Source: Takakia lepidozioides (Eukaryota > Streptophyta > Takakiopsida > Takakiales > Takakiaceae). From it: 60,000 bases of DNA. Under the pieces are notes generated by a model. It had not been told where the DNA came from. It did no database searches and saw only the letters and a program-made list of their open reading frames with translations. Of this stretch, positions 11,020 to 21,235 are shown in pieces. How positions within the stretch are numbered: position 1 is the stretch's first letter; every line of letters starts with the position of its first letter. The translations under genes were made by a program, and so were the position numbers. The stretch covers positions 96,082,756 through 96,142,755 of the forward strand of contig CM060731.1 in NCBI GenBank assembly GCA_030704615.1, read 5' to 3'.

Positions 11020-11975
11020 AGTTGAAGAGGAACATCGAATGCCAACCTTGTCGCCAATTGTGGTTCTCCTTTAGCAGAACCCACCTCAATAGAGGCCCCC
11101 ACGTCACTTGTCGGGAGTCCCAACTTTCGCGCCGCCGCCGGCGTCTTGAAGGAGTGCGACGCTCCTGTGTCCACCAACAACGACACGTTAGTTCCGGATA
11201 TTATCCCATCCACGAACAATAACTGACTCCCTTTACGCAGGGCGCCAGTTTCCTGATACAACTCACAAGAATAGTTGCCTACCTTGCAAGTCTTGGCGAC
11301 CACCGCTTCCACCAAGCGACTGATGGTATCTTCCGACAGCCCCGTGGTTGCCCGAGTCATGTTCAATTGTCGAGGTTTCGTGCACTTCTTGGCCATGTGC
11401 CCGGGCTCCCTGCAATTGAAACACACTCCATCAAAGGTCGCCTTCTGTCCGCCATAGGCCGCTCCACCCGCTTTTCCTTTCGAAGCACCGGGTGCCGCCT
11501 TGACTTGTGATGGCCCTCCCTTCGATTTCCACGTGCCATTGTCGCCGCGTGGCCTATCCCACTTCTTTTCCGGTCGGAAGGAGTCACCTTCCCGCCGGGT
11601 CTTCTTGTGGTTCAGCTCCGTACGGCCTTGTCTTTCACCCCTAGGGACATCTGAGAAACATTCAGCCCTCTCAATTGCCTCGTTCAAAGTCTTAGGTGGC
11701 TTCTCCTCCAACTTCCGCCTGGCCCATGGGGCCAGTCCCGCCACAAAGTTGAAGACCATTTCCGGTTCTGCCATGTCCGCGACTTCGAGCAAAAGCACAT
11801 TGAAAGCCTGGACATATCCCCGAATGTCGTCTATTTGCTTCAAATTCCTCATCTTGTCCCGGGCAAGCCAAGACGCATTGAGGGGCACAAACTGTCTCTT
11901 CATCAATTCCTTCAACCCGCTCCATTTCAAGGTTTCCGGGCTTGGACCTCGGTCGTGAAGCGTTTCTGCCACCAT
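10491..11975 (-). other. Chimeric open frame: retroviral-type Gag-protease fused to M1 ParB-like exon
   Basis: A single 494-codon open frame crosses the B/M1 junction at 11018-11020. The first about 318 codons come from element B: Gag, a zinc knuckle CFNCREPGHMAKKC, and protease DTGASHSFKTP. The rest is the ParB-like exon of M1, in its normal frame, up to its splice donor. The junction shares only one C between the parents. There is no sign that the fusion is expressed or selected. The B LTR promoter upstream (12489-13207) could transcribe it. The start shown is not an ATG of known function; the Gag part upstream is broken near 12037. Confidence 0.75.
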
Positions 11976-12474
11976 TGTTGAGCATAGCCCCTCAAATAGG
12001 TGGGAGCCACTTCCACCCGATCCTCGTCACTCAACTAGGAGCCAGGTGTTGAGTGCCTTCCGATTTCGGACGCCCTCGAAGGTGCCGGGTTCCTTAGGCT
12101 TCACAACTTTGCCTTAGTGGAAGTGGCATTAGCCGCCTTCAACACATCTTTCAACGTCCCGCCAAAGTGCGCCAACAACCCTTCCCAAAAGGCTGCCGGC
12201 ATGGGAGGCATCTCTTGGTTTGTCGGAGCTCTCAAGGATTCCTCGGGCTCCGACTCCTCGGATTCCTCCCGCTCCGACTCCTCGGATTCCTCCCGCTCTT
12301 GAGCGGCCTCGTTTTCGGAAACATGCATCGCTTCCTCAAACGGCCACCTCGGTGACACGTCGCCCCCATCGGGCTCACCAGGATAATCATCTTTTGGGCC
12401 GTTCCGCTTTCGGTTTGGCTTGCCCGACCCCATGATGAGGCCAATCCCAAGGACGATCACGTACTGAACTCTAA

Positions 12475-12486
12475 GCTCTGATACCA
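12475..12486 (-). promoter_or_regulatory. Primer-binding site of B
   Basis: TGGTATCAGAGC in minus sense, two bases from the LTR end at 12489, as in A, C and D. Confidence 0.94.
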
Positions 12487-12488
12487 AG

Positions 12489-13207
12489 TGTCGCGCACCT
12501 CACTTCGGTAAGCTCCCCCTCAGGTCATAGTTACTCGCTTTGATGCGCGCGCCTGACTCCCAACCTGGCCGCCGGGCCAACTTGGAGCTTCGGCTGCTCA
12601 CTGGGGCATAACGGTCCCCCTTTGTTCTCCCAAAGAACCCTCCACCGATTTGGAACCAACGGGAATTCCCTTTGGTAGTTGGCAGTCCGGAACAGCTCCC
12701 CACTCTTTGGTCGCTTTCCGGCTCGCTCGCTTACTCACTAGTTTTTGGTCACCAACGGGTTTGCACCGTTCTCGGGGTTACTACTCCCTATATATAGCTG
12801 TCCGCGGGGGTTTCACAATCAGCCATGCCATTTTATGGCGAACCACCACGAAAACCCTCGACTCCCGGTGATGAGTCGCAGTGAGTCTTGGCCCACTCAC
12901 CACGGCCCCTATGGACCGTGATGAGTCCCAAGACTCCCGACGACTCCCACCACGAGGTCTCCGCCCCCATGGTGAGTCCTATGCCACCCCCACTAAGTCC
13001 CGCTAAGCTACCACCACCCCTTGTGGAGCCACCCCCACCGCAACCCGGTGTGCGGGGCTCCACCTAGTGAGCTCCTCCGCTTCCCTGAGTGCCTTGGGCA
13101 CTCAAGGGTGCTTCAGCCCCCCATACCTATCGCTGCCGCTGCCCCCACCACAGGGGCAGTCCCTCATGTGTCCCGACCCCCTGCCCTCAAGGCAAAGGGC
13201 CGCGACA
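12489..13207 (-). repeat. 5' LTR of chromovirus B
   Basis: 719 bp from TGTCGCG to CGCGACA, close to the LTRs of A (GATGCGCGCGCCTGACTCC variant). The outer neighbour at 13208 is LINE sequence, so B inserted into or next to that LINE. Confidence 0.95.
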
Positions 13208-14099
13208 CCTTCTCACTACCCTGACCAAAGAAACCAACAAACAAGCGACGGCCTCTCTCAGCCACACCAAACAACATATCCAAAAATGGACTCAATCCAC
13301 TGTACTCCACCATAAACTATCCAACTACTTCTGGCACACCCAAGCCTCATCAGATGTTCAAATAAAAAAAACCCTAAAATTCAGATACGTCCAGTACATG
13401 GGCCACCAGCGTAAACACACCTTCTGGCCCAACTCCTACCCATCCCCCAACTGCCCACTCTGCTCCCACATCCACGCGGCAAGCGATACATGGCCTCATC
13501 TTCTTAGCAAATGCCCCCACCCCGTCATCCACGGGCTCCGTATTTCTAGACGCAATCAGGCCGTATGGCATATCCACAAACTTCTATTAAAACGCAATGA
13601 AACCAGATGGTTTTCACTCATCAATGCTGGCACTTACCAAGGTAGACCCCCTGACCATACGGTGCCTACTTGGCTCCTCCCGTGTATCTGCCAACCCCAC
13701 GCATCCTGCACATGCTGCCAGACTCTGCCCCGACATCTTACTAGTTCAAAGACTTCCAATAAATGCTTCCCCACCCACTAACCCTAACCTAGCCCTCACC
13801 ATCCACTTCATCGAATTTACATTTTGCCATGACCACTTCCCCACTCCACCCTTGAAAAACGCCAGATCCTGGCTATCCGCCAACGCGGTTGGAACACAGG
13901 CCCACTCACCGTCATCACTGCCGGCACTAGAGGAGGCATTCATAATGACAGCATCCGTGCACTCCATAATAATTTTAAACTCCTAATCACCTCTATTCAT
14001 AAATGTTTTAAAGCCATACACCTCACGGCACTCCGTTCGCTCACAGCTATTATTACCAACAAACGTCAACTTGAAGCCAATCCCCCCTCTACCTCCTAG
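13208..14099 (+). pseudogene. LINE (non-LTR retrotransposon) ORF2 C-terminal fragment
   Basis: An open frame starting at the LTR border gives a C-terminal LINE region with a CCHC finger, CX2CX11HX4C (CPLC...H...C, about 13451-13520), preceded by FRYVQYMGHQRKHTFWP. This finger follows the reverse transcriptase in plant and algal L1-type elements. The frame breaks near 13784. A second frame (GWNTGPLTVITAGTRGG to LEANPPSTS) continues to a stop at 14097-14099, which is probably the true end. The 5' part with endonuclease and RT is absent. Assignment rests on the finger and its order; the exact clade is not determined. Confidence 0.7.
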
Positions 14100-14275
14100 A
14101 TATTATGGGCACTAGGTTCGGCTGGGTACCCATGGGGTACGCCAGGAGTACCCTTGGGTACCATGCGGTACCCCCTGCCCACCAGGCACCCTCTTTCCGT
14201 CGGTCACTAGGTGTCCCCTGGACACAGGCTTTTATAGGGCCCACCCCTGAAAAGGGGCAATAGCTACAAGGCAAA
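14100..14275. other. Spacer with clustered GGTACC palindromes
   Basis: No gene seen. Three GGTACC sites and several GGGTAC/GTACCC half repeats fall within about 60 bp (14128-14182), followed by short inverted repeats (AGGGCCCACCCCTGAAAAGGGG). It may be the LINE 3' tail or the edge of the CACTA fragment. Confidence 0.4.
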
Positions 14276-15885
14276 GTGGCTCTTAGTTACCCCGGCCTTG
14301 GCCAGAGTCTTCTCTCTCTCACCCCTGAAGTGCGGAAGGACCTCGAGTTTATAGGCATTTGCAAGGATCTCTGGGTACAAGAGATCCCTGGGAGACATGA
14401 CAAAGTGTTAATGCCGTTGGCACCTTATGTCTTAACTAAGGAGGAAAAGCAGGAATTTGTGCATGTCGTTCGTCGTTTTCAACCCCCTTCCAAGGTCGCC
14501 TCCAACATTCGCTGGGCTGCTAGTGAGACTGGGGAGCAGCTTGATCTCCATCTACTAAAATTTCCTAATTTTCACATAATCATGGAGCACGTTCTGCCAG
14601 TGGCGATGAGAGGAGGATTGTTGCCCATGGGTCCACGAAAGGCAGTCCTAAGATTGAGCAAGTTGTTCCAGAGGATAAATAGCCAGGCTTTTAACCCAGC
14701 GGGTTTCGATGGAATGTTGGTTGACGAGGCAGAGACACTGTGCTTGATTGAAAGGAGTTTCCCCCAACCTTTTTGAACCCCACCACGCACCTCGTGTACC
14801 ACTTGGTTGGAGAGATCGTCATATGTGGACCAGTTCATATAAGATCCATGTTTCCCATAGAGAGGTACTTAAAGATTCTGAAGGGATGCGTGCAACAACT
14901 AGCTGCTTGACCTGAAGGTAGCATGGCTGAGCATACTGTCTCAATGAGGCCCTGGGATTTGTGAAGGAGCACATGCCAAGGACGCCAGGGTTGGTATACA
15001 GAAGAATTTGGGAAGAGAATGGGGATCCAAGAGAGGAAGGTGTCGTTCTTGAGAGACACGGTTCTAGAAAACGGAGGTTGACAGATCATTGAACTGCGAC
15101 TTGCCAATATGTTTGTGTGGGAGAACACACCTGAGATGCAACCATGGATCATGTATGTGAACAACATTGCATCTAGGTACTACTTTTCATGTTTCTTGGT
15201 AGCTCTTTGGCGAGGTAGAGAAACTCCAAAGTGGGAAAGCTAGTAGAAAATAGTGTTTGTTTGCTGCACACTGCTCTTTCAGTTTTACAACAATTTTCAG
15301 CATGTATCTAATTTGTCCGTGTACACTTTCCAGACAATACCAAACACATTGTGAAAGGGTATCTAGGCTCAGGAGGGACTATGAAGCACAATGGCGTCGA
15401 TCTCAAGGACAAGGGAACGATTGAGGTACCCAGATTATTTGCAGTAGGTAGTGCCCTTTGGCAATTGGATCGAGCCAACCATTCGTGATGCAATGACGCA
15501 GGGACAAGCTTGTTCTCCTGATCTAGTGGCTCTTGGTCTGGGCTGTCCGAGTGTGGCCACCTCTTTCCGTTCAATGTGGGTGAAAGGTAGCCATTACAGG
15601 GTGGAGAGGTTCGACAAGGAGAAAATGACGTGCGACTGTGTGGTGGTAGTGATTTTTACAACATAAAGCCATAGCAATGCTTGAGATGCAAACCCAGTCA
15701 CTACTGACATTGATTATGTTGGGATCCTTGAAAGTATCAGGTCAATCAAAATTGATTCAAAGGGTGAACCCATCGTTCGATGTTCAAATGATTTTGGATT
15801 GCTTTCAATTTTTGCGAGTGTGTTGGACATAGACATACCTTCTCATGAGTACCTGTCAATTATCAGGTCTATGAAAATTGGTTGA
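14276..15885 (+). pseudogene. CACTA (En/Spm) transposase fragment, DUF4218 and DUF4216 regions
   Basis: Residues of the DUF4218 region that follows the TNP2 transposase in plant CACTA elements are recognisable: KFPNFHIIMEHVLPVAMRGG, then RLSKLFQRINSQAF, VDEAETLCLIERSFP, and in a shifted frame HLVYHLVGEIVICGPVHIRSMFPIERYLK (14770-14880), PEGSMAEHTV (about 14914) and a helical end WENTPEMQPWIM (about 15115). Further on, at 15580-15640, GSHYRVERFDKEKMTCDC resembles the DUF4216 start. DIDYVGILESIRSI (about 15700) matches its second strand. Stops and frameshifts occur throughout and the catalytic TNP2 domain is missing, so this is a dead 3' part. Terminal CACTA repeats were not found. Confidence 0.75.
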
Positions 15886-15898
15886 AAGGGTACACGGT

Positions 15899-15934
15899 TA
15901 AACCCCAAACTCTAAACCCTAAACCCTAAACCCG
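15899..15934. repeat. Interstitial telomere-like repeat
   Basis: Degenerate units (TAAACCCCAAACTC) are followed by three perfect TAAACCC units, the Arabidopsis-type plant telomere heptamer. It is too short to be a chromosome end and lies between the CACTA remnant and the hairpin cluster. Confidence 0.85.
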
Positions 15935-16020
15935 TTTCAATTTCTTAATAGAAAATCCGGACCGCAGGTACCAAGTTTGTTTAAAATAAAATAAAAATGT
16001 TTCTCTCGGCGACTAGGGAG

Positions 16021-16480
16021 GCGTGGCGGACGACCGCCCGTTGGCGGTCCAATTTTTTTTTCTCTTTTTGTTGCCCAGGGTGACCGTATTGGTGGTCACC
16101 TAGCGGGAGGGGGGTGAGGCGAGGTGCCCGGCCGGGCGACCGCTATGGGCGGTCGCCGCCTGTATTTGTGACGGGTTGGCTTGTGGGTGGGGCGACCGCC
16201 CCCATCGGTCGCCTGGCGATGCTTTCGCCCAGGGCGGGAGGGGAGGGGGTGTGTTGGGGCTAGGGCTTGGGCGCCTAGGCCCGGTTCGGTCGCCCGCAAG
16301 GGGATTGTGGCGGGTTGGGCGACCACCACAAACGGTCGCCATAGTGGCGGTCGCCAGGGGGGGCGGGGCTTTTGCCTTCCGCCGGTGGCCTTGCGGGGAG
16401 TGGGTGGGGGTGGGGCGACCGCTGAAAGACGGTCGCCGCCGACGTGGCAGACACCGTTGGGAGTACTTGGTGGTCGCCCG
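16021..16480. repeat. GC-rich cluster of GGCGACC/GGTCGCC hairpins
   Basis: Five or more short inverted repeats share the stem GGCGACC: 16079-16100 (GGTGACC variant), 16135-16157 (9-bp arms, 5-nt loop), 16191-16213, 16318-16340 and 16414-16437. Extra half sites occur near 16289, 16349 and 16472. The base composition differs sharply from both sides. Subterminal regions of hAT and CACTA elements typically carry such short motifs in both orientations, and the hAT coding remnant starts downstream, so a hAT 5' subterminal region is the preferred reading. Long open frames across it are compositional. Confidence 0.7.
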
Positions 16481-16515
16481 AGTGTGTGGCAACAATCGCC
16501 TGGAGGCTGGGACAG

Positions 16516-16523
16516 TATATAAG
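16516..16523 (+). promoter_or_regulatory. TATA box, probable promoter of the hAT element
   Basis: TATATAAG sits just after the hairpin cluster and about 110 bp before the solo LTR insertion. Transcription starting about 30 bp downstream would enter the interrupted leader that continues at 17367. The assignment to the hAT gene is by position only. Confidence 0.45.
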
Positions 16524-16631
16524 CTCTTCGTGGAGACACCTTCTTACTTCACTTGTGGCATCCACTTTTGTGAGCTGGGACGTACACCGTTCTTTGTATG
16601 AGAGTGGTGCGCAAGAGGAGGCTACAAGAGA

Positions 16632-17361
16632 TGTCGCGGCCCCTTTGCCTTGAGGGCAGGGGGGTCGGGACACACGAGGGGCTGCCCCTGTGGTGGGGGC
16701 AGCGGCAGCGATAGGTATGGGGGGGCTGAAGCACCCTTGAGTGCCCAAGGCACTCAAGGAAGCGGAGGCGCTCACTAGGTGGAGCCCCGCACACCGGGTT
16801 GCGGTGGGGGTGGCTCCACAAGGGTGGTGGTAGCTTAGCGGGACTTAGTGGGGGTGGCATAGGACTCACCATGGGGGCGGAGACCTCGTGGTGGGAGTCG
16901 TGGGGAGTCTTGGGACTCATCACGGTCCATAGGGGCCGTGGTGAGTGGGCCAAGACTCACCGCGACTCATCACCGGGAGTCGAGGGTTTTCGTGGTGGTT
17001 CGCCATAAAATGGCATGGCTGGTTGTGAAACCCCCGCGGACAGCTACAGAAGTATATATAAGGGGAGTAGTGACCCCGAGAACGGTGCAAGCCCGTTGGT
17101 GACCAAAAACTAGTGAGTAAGCGAGCGAGCCGGAAAGCGACCAAAGAGTGGGGAGCTGTTCCGGACTGCCAACTACCAAAGGGAATTCCCGCTGGTTCCA
17201 AATCGGTGGAGGGTTCTTTGGGAGTTCAAAGGGGGACCGTTATGCCCCAGTGAACAGCCGAAGCTCCAAGTTGGCCCGGCGGCCAGGTTGGGAGTTAGGC
17301 GCGCGCATCAAGCTAGCAACTATGACTTAATGGGGAGCTTACCGAAGTGAGGTGCGCGACA
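16632..17361 (+). mobile_element. Solo LTR of the chromovirus family
   Basis: A 730-bp LTR with TGTCGCG/CGCGACA ends, plus orientation, flanked by the perfect duplication AGAGA (16627-16631 and 17362-17366). No internal sequence remains, so it is the product of recombination between two LTRs. It splits the leader of the hAT remnant. It carries the TATATATAAG box at about 17053-17063. Confidence 0.96.
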
Positions 17362-17366
17362 AGAGA

Positions 17367-19390
17367 GGTCTTTCCTGTTCATGCCATTCTGTTGGCATAC
17401 ACCGCACATGATCACTTGAAGTGTGTGATCCACTCTTGGATCCACCATTTTTTTTCTTCATTATTACTGTAGGATCCCTCTACAAAATGAAAAATGAATG
17501 GACCCCTTGGTACACAAGAGTTCTGCAAACAAGGGACTGTGTTGAGTGCAAGCTTTGTTGGAATAAATTGCATTATCGCAAAGATCGGATGCTGACTCAT
17601 TTGGGGTACAGGGATTGCAATGGTCGAAACCCTGGGGTGGGTTTATGCTCAAAAGCATCCATGCGGGTGAAAGCTCATTTCGCGCAATGTGGAGGGGTTG
17701 TTTCGGGAGCCATTGGAGGATGGGAACCTCGCAGAAGGCAGCACACCGAATTGCGGTCAGGAGATTAATCCCCCTCATGCAGAAGCAGCACGTTTGTGTC
17801 CGGAAGCACCATTCAGTTGTACGCAATGGGACTCTTGCGAGGTATCTGGTACATTGGGACAGGGGGGTCGAGATGCAATCACACCACAAAGATACAATAG
17901 GATCTCAAAGAAGTACAATCCTGCGACAACAATCCATTTCGGAGGGATTGAATGTGACAGCGAAGAGGGCGTTAGATAAGAAGTGGACAATGTTTTTCTA
18001 TGTGGCCAACATACCATTCAACGTGGCACGGCTCCCATCGTTTGTTTCAACTGTGAGAACAAATTCGGAGTCAAAATGCACGTACACACCACCTCCTTAC
18101 AATGCTCTATGTACGGGATTGTTGGAAGAGGCCATGACTGACCTTTCAAAACGAGTAACAGATCGAACCGGGGATTCATTGTGAAAATATGGAAGTACAT
18201 TATGTGCCGATGGTTGGAGCTCTGTCACAAACCGACCATTATTCAACATCATGCTCATATGTCCAGCGGGGGAACAATTTATAAGAGCTATTGACACAAC
18301 CGGGGAACGGAAGGATGCACGTTACCAGTTTCTGGTGCTATCAAAAGCTAGTGACTCTGTTGGACCGGAGAAAATTGTGCAAATTTGTACGGACAATACC
18401 TCGAACATGAGAAATATGGCCTAGTTATTTTTGGCTCAGTACCCTCACATGTATTATCAAGGATGTTGTGCTCATATCCTCGACCTACTGTTAGAAGATT
18501 GCGGAAAAGAGCAATGGGTGAAAGACCTTGTGAAGCAGGCCAAGTCTATTGTGAAGTTCATCCGAAACCACCACATGCCTTTGGCAATATATAGGAGGCA
18601 CGAACCAAAATACAGCCTAAAGAATCCAGGGGAAACTCGGTTTGCCACCAACTTCCTGATGGTGGACAGGTTGGTGACTGTGAGGTCCGCGCTCGAGCAC
18701 ACTGTTATTGACCCACAGTGGGAAGTCCACGTATGGACGTTGCGGGACTCTCGGAAGAACAAGTCACTGAGCAAAAGTCGAAAGGTCAGAAAGACCGTTC
18801 GATCAGATGATTTCTGGTCCAAGTGCGAGAATTTTGTGCACATGGTGGAGCCAGCCCTTGTTGTGTTATGGGAGTTCGATGGAAAGAAACCAGTTATGGG
18901 AAAGGCATGGTAGCTATTGAGGAACCTTCAGCAACATATATTTTCATTGAAAGACCCTCCATTCTCAGTAGATGCAGAGTTGGCGAGAAGGTTCTTCAAC
19001 ATATTTTAGCCTGTTTTTCCCCATTATCATAGTTGTCCCTAAATTTCCAGATGGCCGGATTTCAAGCTCGAGATTACCTATGATTCCCTGTGGAAAGATA
19101 GCTACAAGAAACCTGCATGGGTAGATGATCAGCTGGAAGCCGCAGCAGCAGCGGCACAATTGATTAAATCAGACACTGCTAGTGAAGACACCTTCTTCAA
19201 CACATTTCACCCTGTTTTTCCCTTTTATCAGAATCGGCCCTAAATTTCCATGTTGAATTCTGCAAGTTAGCTGGTTGCGTAAAAGCTGTTTTTGTCTTGA
19301 TTCATGATGGAGGGCTGTACTTCTTGTCGAGCGGCTTTTACTCACCCATCCCTTCGCTATCCGAGGTGGAAACTCCAAGATAGAAGAGTT
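17367..19390 (+). pseudogene. hAT transposase pseudogene (BED finger, DUF659 core)
   Basis: A BED-type finger is readable at about 17535-17680: C and C in CVECKLC, then H and C in DRMLTHLGY...LCSKA, the plant hAT pattern. After shifted segments comes FFYVANIPFNVARLPSF with YTPPPYNAL (about 17990-18110), the start of the DUF659 region. CADGWSSVTNRPLFN (about 18205) contains the first catalytic Asp, and QICTDNTSNM (about 18380) the second. CCAHILDLLLEDCGKEQWVK and ARSITKFI-like helices follow to 18600, then RFATNFLMVDRL. Premature stops (for example about 18421) and frameshifts make it dead. A 3' splice site TTACTGTAG lies at about 17465-17473. No convincing dimerisation (hATC) domain is left before element C at 19398. 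Confidence 0.85.
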
Positions 19391-19397
19391 GGATATC

Positions 19398-20113
19398 TGT
19401 CGCGGCCCTTTGCCTTGAGGGCAGGGGGGTCGGGACACACGAGGGGCTGGGGGCAGCGGCAGCGATAGGTATGGGGGGCTGAAGCACCCTTGAGTGCCCA
19501 AGGCACTCAGGAAGCGGAGGCGCTCACTAGGTGGAGCCCCGCACACCGGGTTGCGGTGGGGTGGCTCCACAAGGGGTGGTGGTAGCTTAGCGGGACTTAG
19601 TGGGGGTGGCATAGGACTCACCATGGGGGCGGAGACCTCGTGGTGGGAGTCGTGGGGAGTCTTGGGACTCATCACGGTCCATAGGGGCCGTGGTGAGTGG
19701 GCCAAGACTCACCGCGACTCATCACCGGGAGTCGAGGGTTTTCGTGGTGGTTCGCCATAAAATGGCATGGCTGGTTGTGAAACCCCCGCGGACAGCTACA
19801 GAAGTATATATAAGGGGAGTAGTGACCCCGAGAACGGTGCAAGCCCGTTGGTGACCAAAAACTAGTGAGTAAGCGAGCGAGCCGGAAAGCGACCAAAGAG
19901 TGGGGAGCTGTTCCGGACTGCCATCTACCAAAGGGAATTCTCCTAGTCCCAAATAGGTGGAGGGTTTAGTGGGAAGCGAAGGGGGACCGTTATGTCCCGG
20001 TGAGCAGCCGAAGCTCCAAGTTGGCCCGGGCGGCCAGGTTGGGAGTCAGGCGCGCGCATCAAAGCGAGTAACTATGACTTGAAGGGGAGCTTACCGAAGT
20101 GAGGTGCGCGACA
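19398..20113 (+). repeat. 5' LTR of chromovirus C with TATA box
   Basis: 716 bp. TATATATAA at 19805-19813 is the likely core promoter, about 300 bp before the LTR end. The downstream segment to 20113 would be the R-U5 part of the transcript. Confidence 0.95.
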
Positions 20114-20115
20114 CT

Positions 20116-20127
20116 TGGTATCAGAGC
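20116..20127 (+). promoter_or_regulatory. Primer-binding site of C
   Basis: TGGTATCAGAGC, two bases after the LTR, complementary to the 3' end of plant initiator-Met tRNA. Confidence 0.95.
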
Positions 20128-20168
20128 TTAGAGTTCAGTACGCGATCGTCCTTGGGATTGGCCTCATC

Positions 20169-21235
20169 ATGGGGTCGGGCAAGCCAAAGCGAAAGCGGAA
20201 CGGCCCAAAAGATGATGATCCTGGTGAGCCCGATGGGGGCGACGTGTCACCGAGGCGGCCGTTTGAGGAAGCGACGCAGGTTTCTGAAAACGAGGCCGCT
20301 CAAGAGCGGGAGGAATCCGAGGAGTCGGAGCCCGAGGAATCCGTGAGAGCTCCGACCGACCAACAGATGCCTCCCATGCCGGCAGCCTTTTGGGAAGGGT
20401 TGTTGGCGCAGTTTGGCGGGACGTTGAAAGACGTGTTGAAGGCGGCTAATGCCACTTCCACTAAGGCAAAGTTTAAGGTGAAGCCTAAGGAACCCGGCAC
20501 CTTCGAGGGCGTCCGAAATCGGAAGGCACTCAACACCTGGCTCCTGGAGCTAGAGCAGTACTTCCGGGCGGCCAAGTTGAGTGACGAGGATCGGGTGGAA
20601 GTGGCTCCCACCTATTTGAGGGGCTATGCTCAACAATGGTGGCAGAAACGCCTTCACGACCGAGGCCCAAGCCCGGAAACCTTGAACTGGAGTGGGTTCA
20701 AGGAATTGATGAAGAGACAGTTTGTGCCCCTCAACGCGTCCTGGCTTGCCCGGGACAAGATGAGGAATTTGAAGCAAACAGATGACATTCGGGGGTATGT
20801 CCAGGCTTTCAATGTGCTGTTGCTCGAAGTCGCGGACATGGCAGAACCAGAAATGGTCTTCAACTTTGTGGCGGGACTGGCCCCATGGGCCAGGCGGAAG
20901 TTGGAGGAGAAGCCACCCAAGACTTTGAACGAGGCAATTGAGAGGGCTGAATGTTTCTCGGATGTCCCTAGGGGTGAGAGACAAGGCCGTACGGAGCTGA
21001 ACCACAAGAAGACCCGGCGGGAAGGTGACTCTTCCGACCGGAAAAGAAGTGGGATAGGCCACGCGGCGACAATGGCACGTGGAAATCGAAGGGAGGGCCT
21101 TCACACGTCAAGGCGGCACCCGGTGCTTCGAAAGGAAAAGCGGGTGGAGCGGCTTATGGCGGACAGAAGGCGACCTTTGATGGAGTGTGTTTCAATTGCG
21201 GGGAGCCCGGGCACATGGCCAAGAAGTGCACAAAA
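20169..21235 (+). pseudogene. gag: gag of chromovirus C
   Basis: Start chosen at ATG 20169 (MGSGKPKRKR). The frame opens earlier only because it runs through the primer-binding site, with no ATG there. Acidic N-terminus, Gag core with QQWWQKR and KELMKRQFVPLN, then the CCHC knuckle CFNCGEPGHMAKKC at about 21188-21229. A one-base loss near 21030 (a C in the tract after GGTGACTC) moves the second half out of frame, so the knuckle is reached only in another frame. Confidence 0.93.

Larger units (their letters stand above)
11019..13207 (-). mobile_element. Chromovirus B, 5' part only
   Basis: Same family as A. It keeps the 5' LTR, primer-binding site, Gag and the start of protease, then stops abruptly at the junction with M1. 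Everything downstream (RT to 3' LTR) is missing, so no target duplication can be assigned. Gag has an internal deletion of about 38 bases near 12037, a further loss near 12104, and a tandem duplication of 24 bases near 12250-12297 in the Glu/Ser-rich N-terminus. The loss of the 3' half and the one-base shared junction suggest deletion by end joining. Confidence 0.92.

Noticed and set aside
14089-14274. tRNA or other small RNA gene in the spacer with short inverted repeats
   Set aside because: No A/B box pair or cloverleaf could be drawn; the inverted repeats are only GGTACC words.
15899-15934. A true chromosome end
   Set aside because: Only about five units, three of them perfect, with more than 15 kb of sequence on both sides.
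16096-16601. Overlapping ORFs of 113-147 codons on both strands of the GC-rich block
   Set aside because: Composition-driven (Arg, Pro, Gly), overlapping in several frames, and cut across hairpins.
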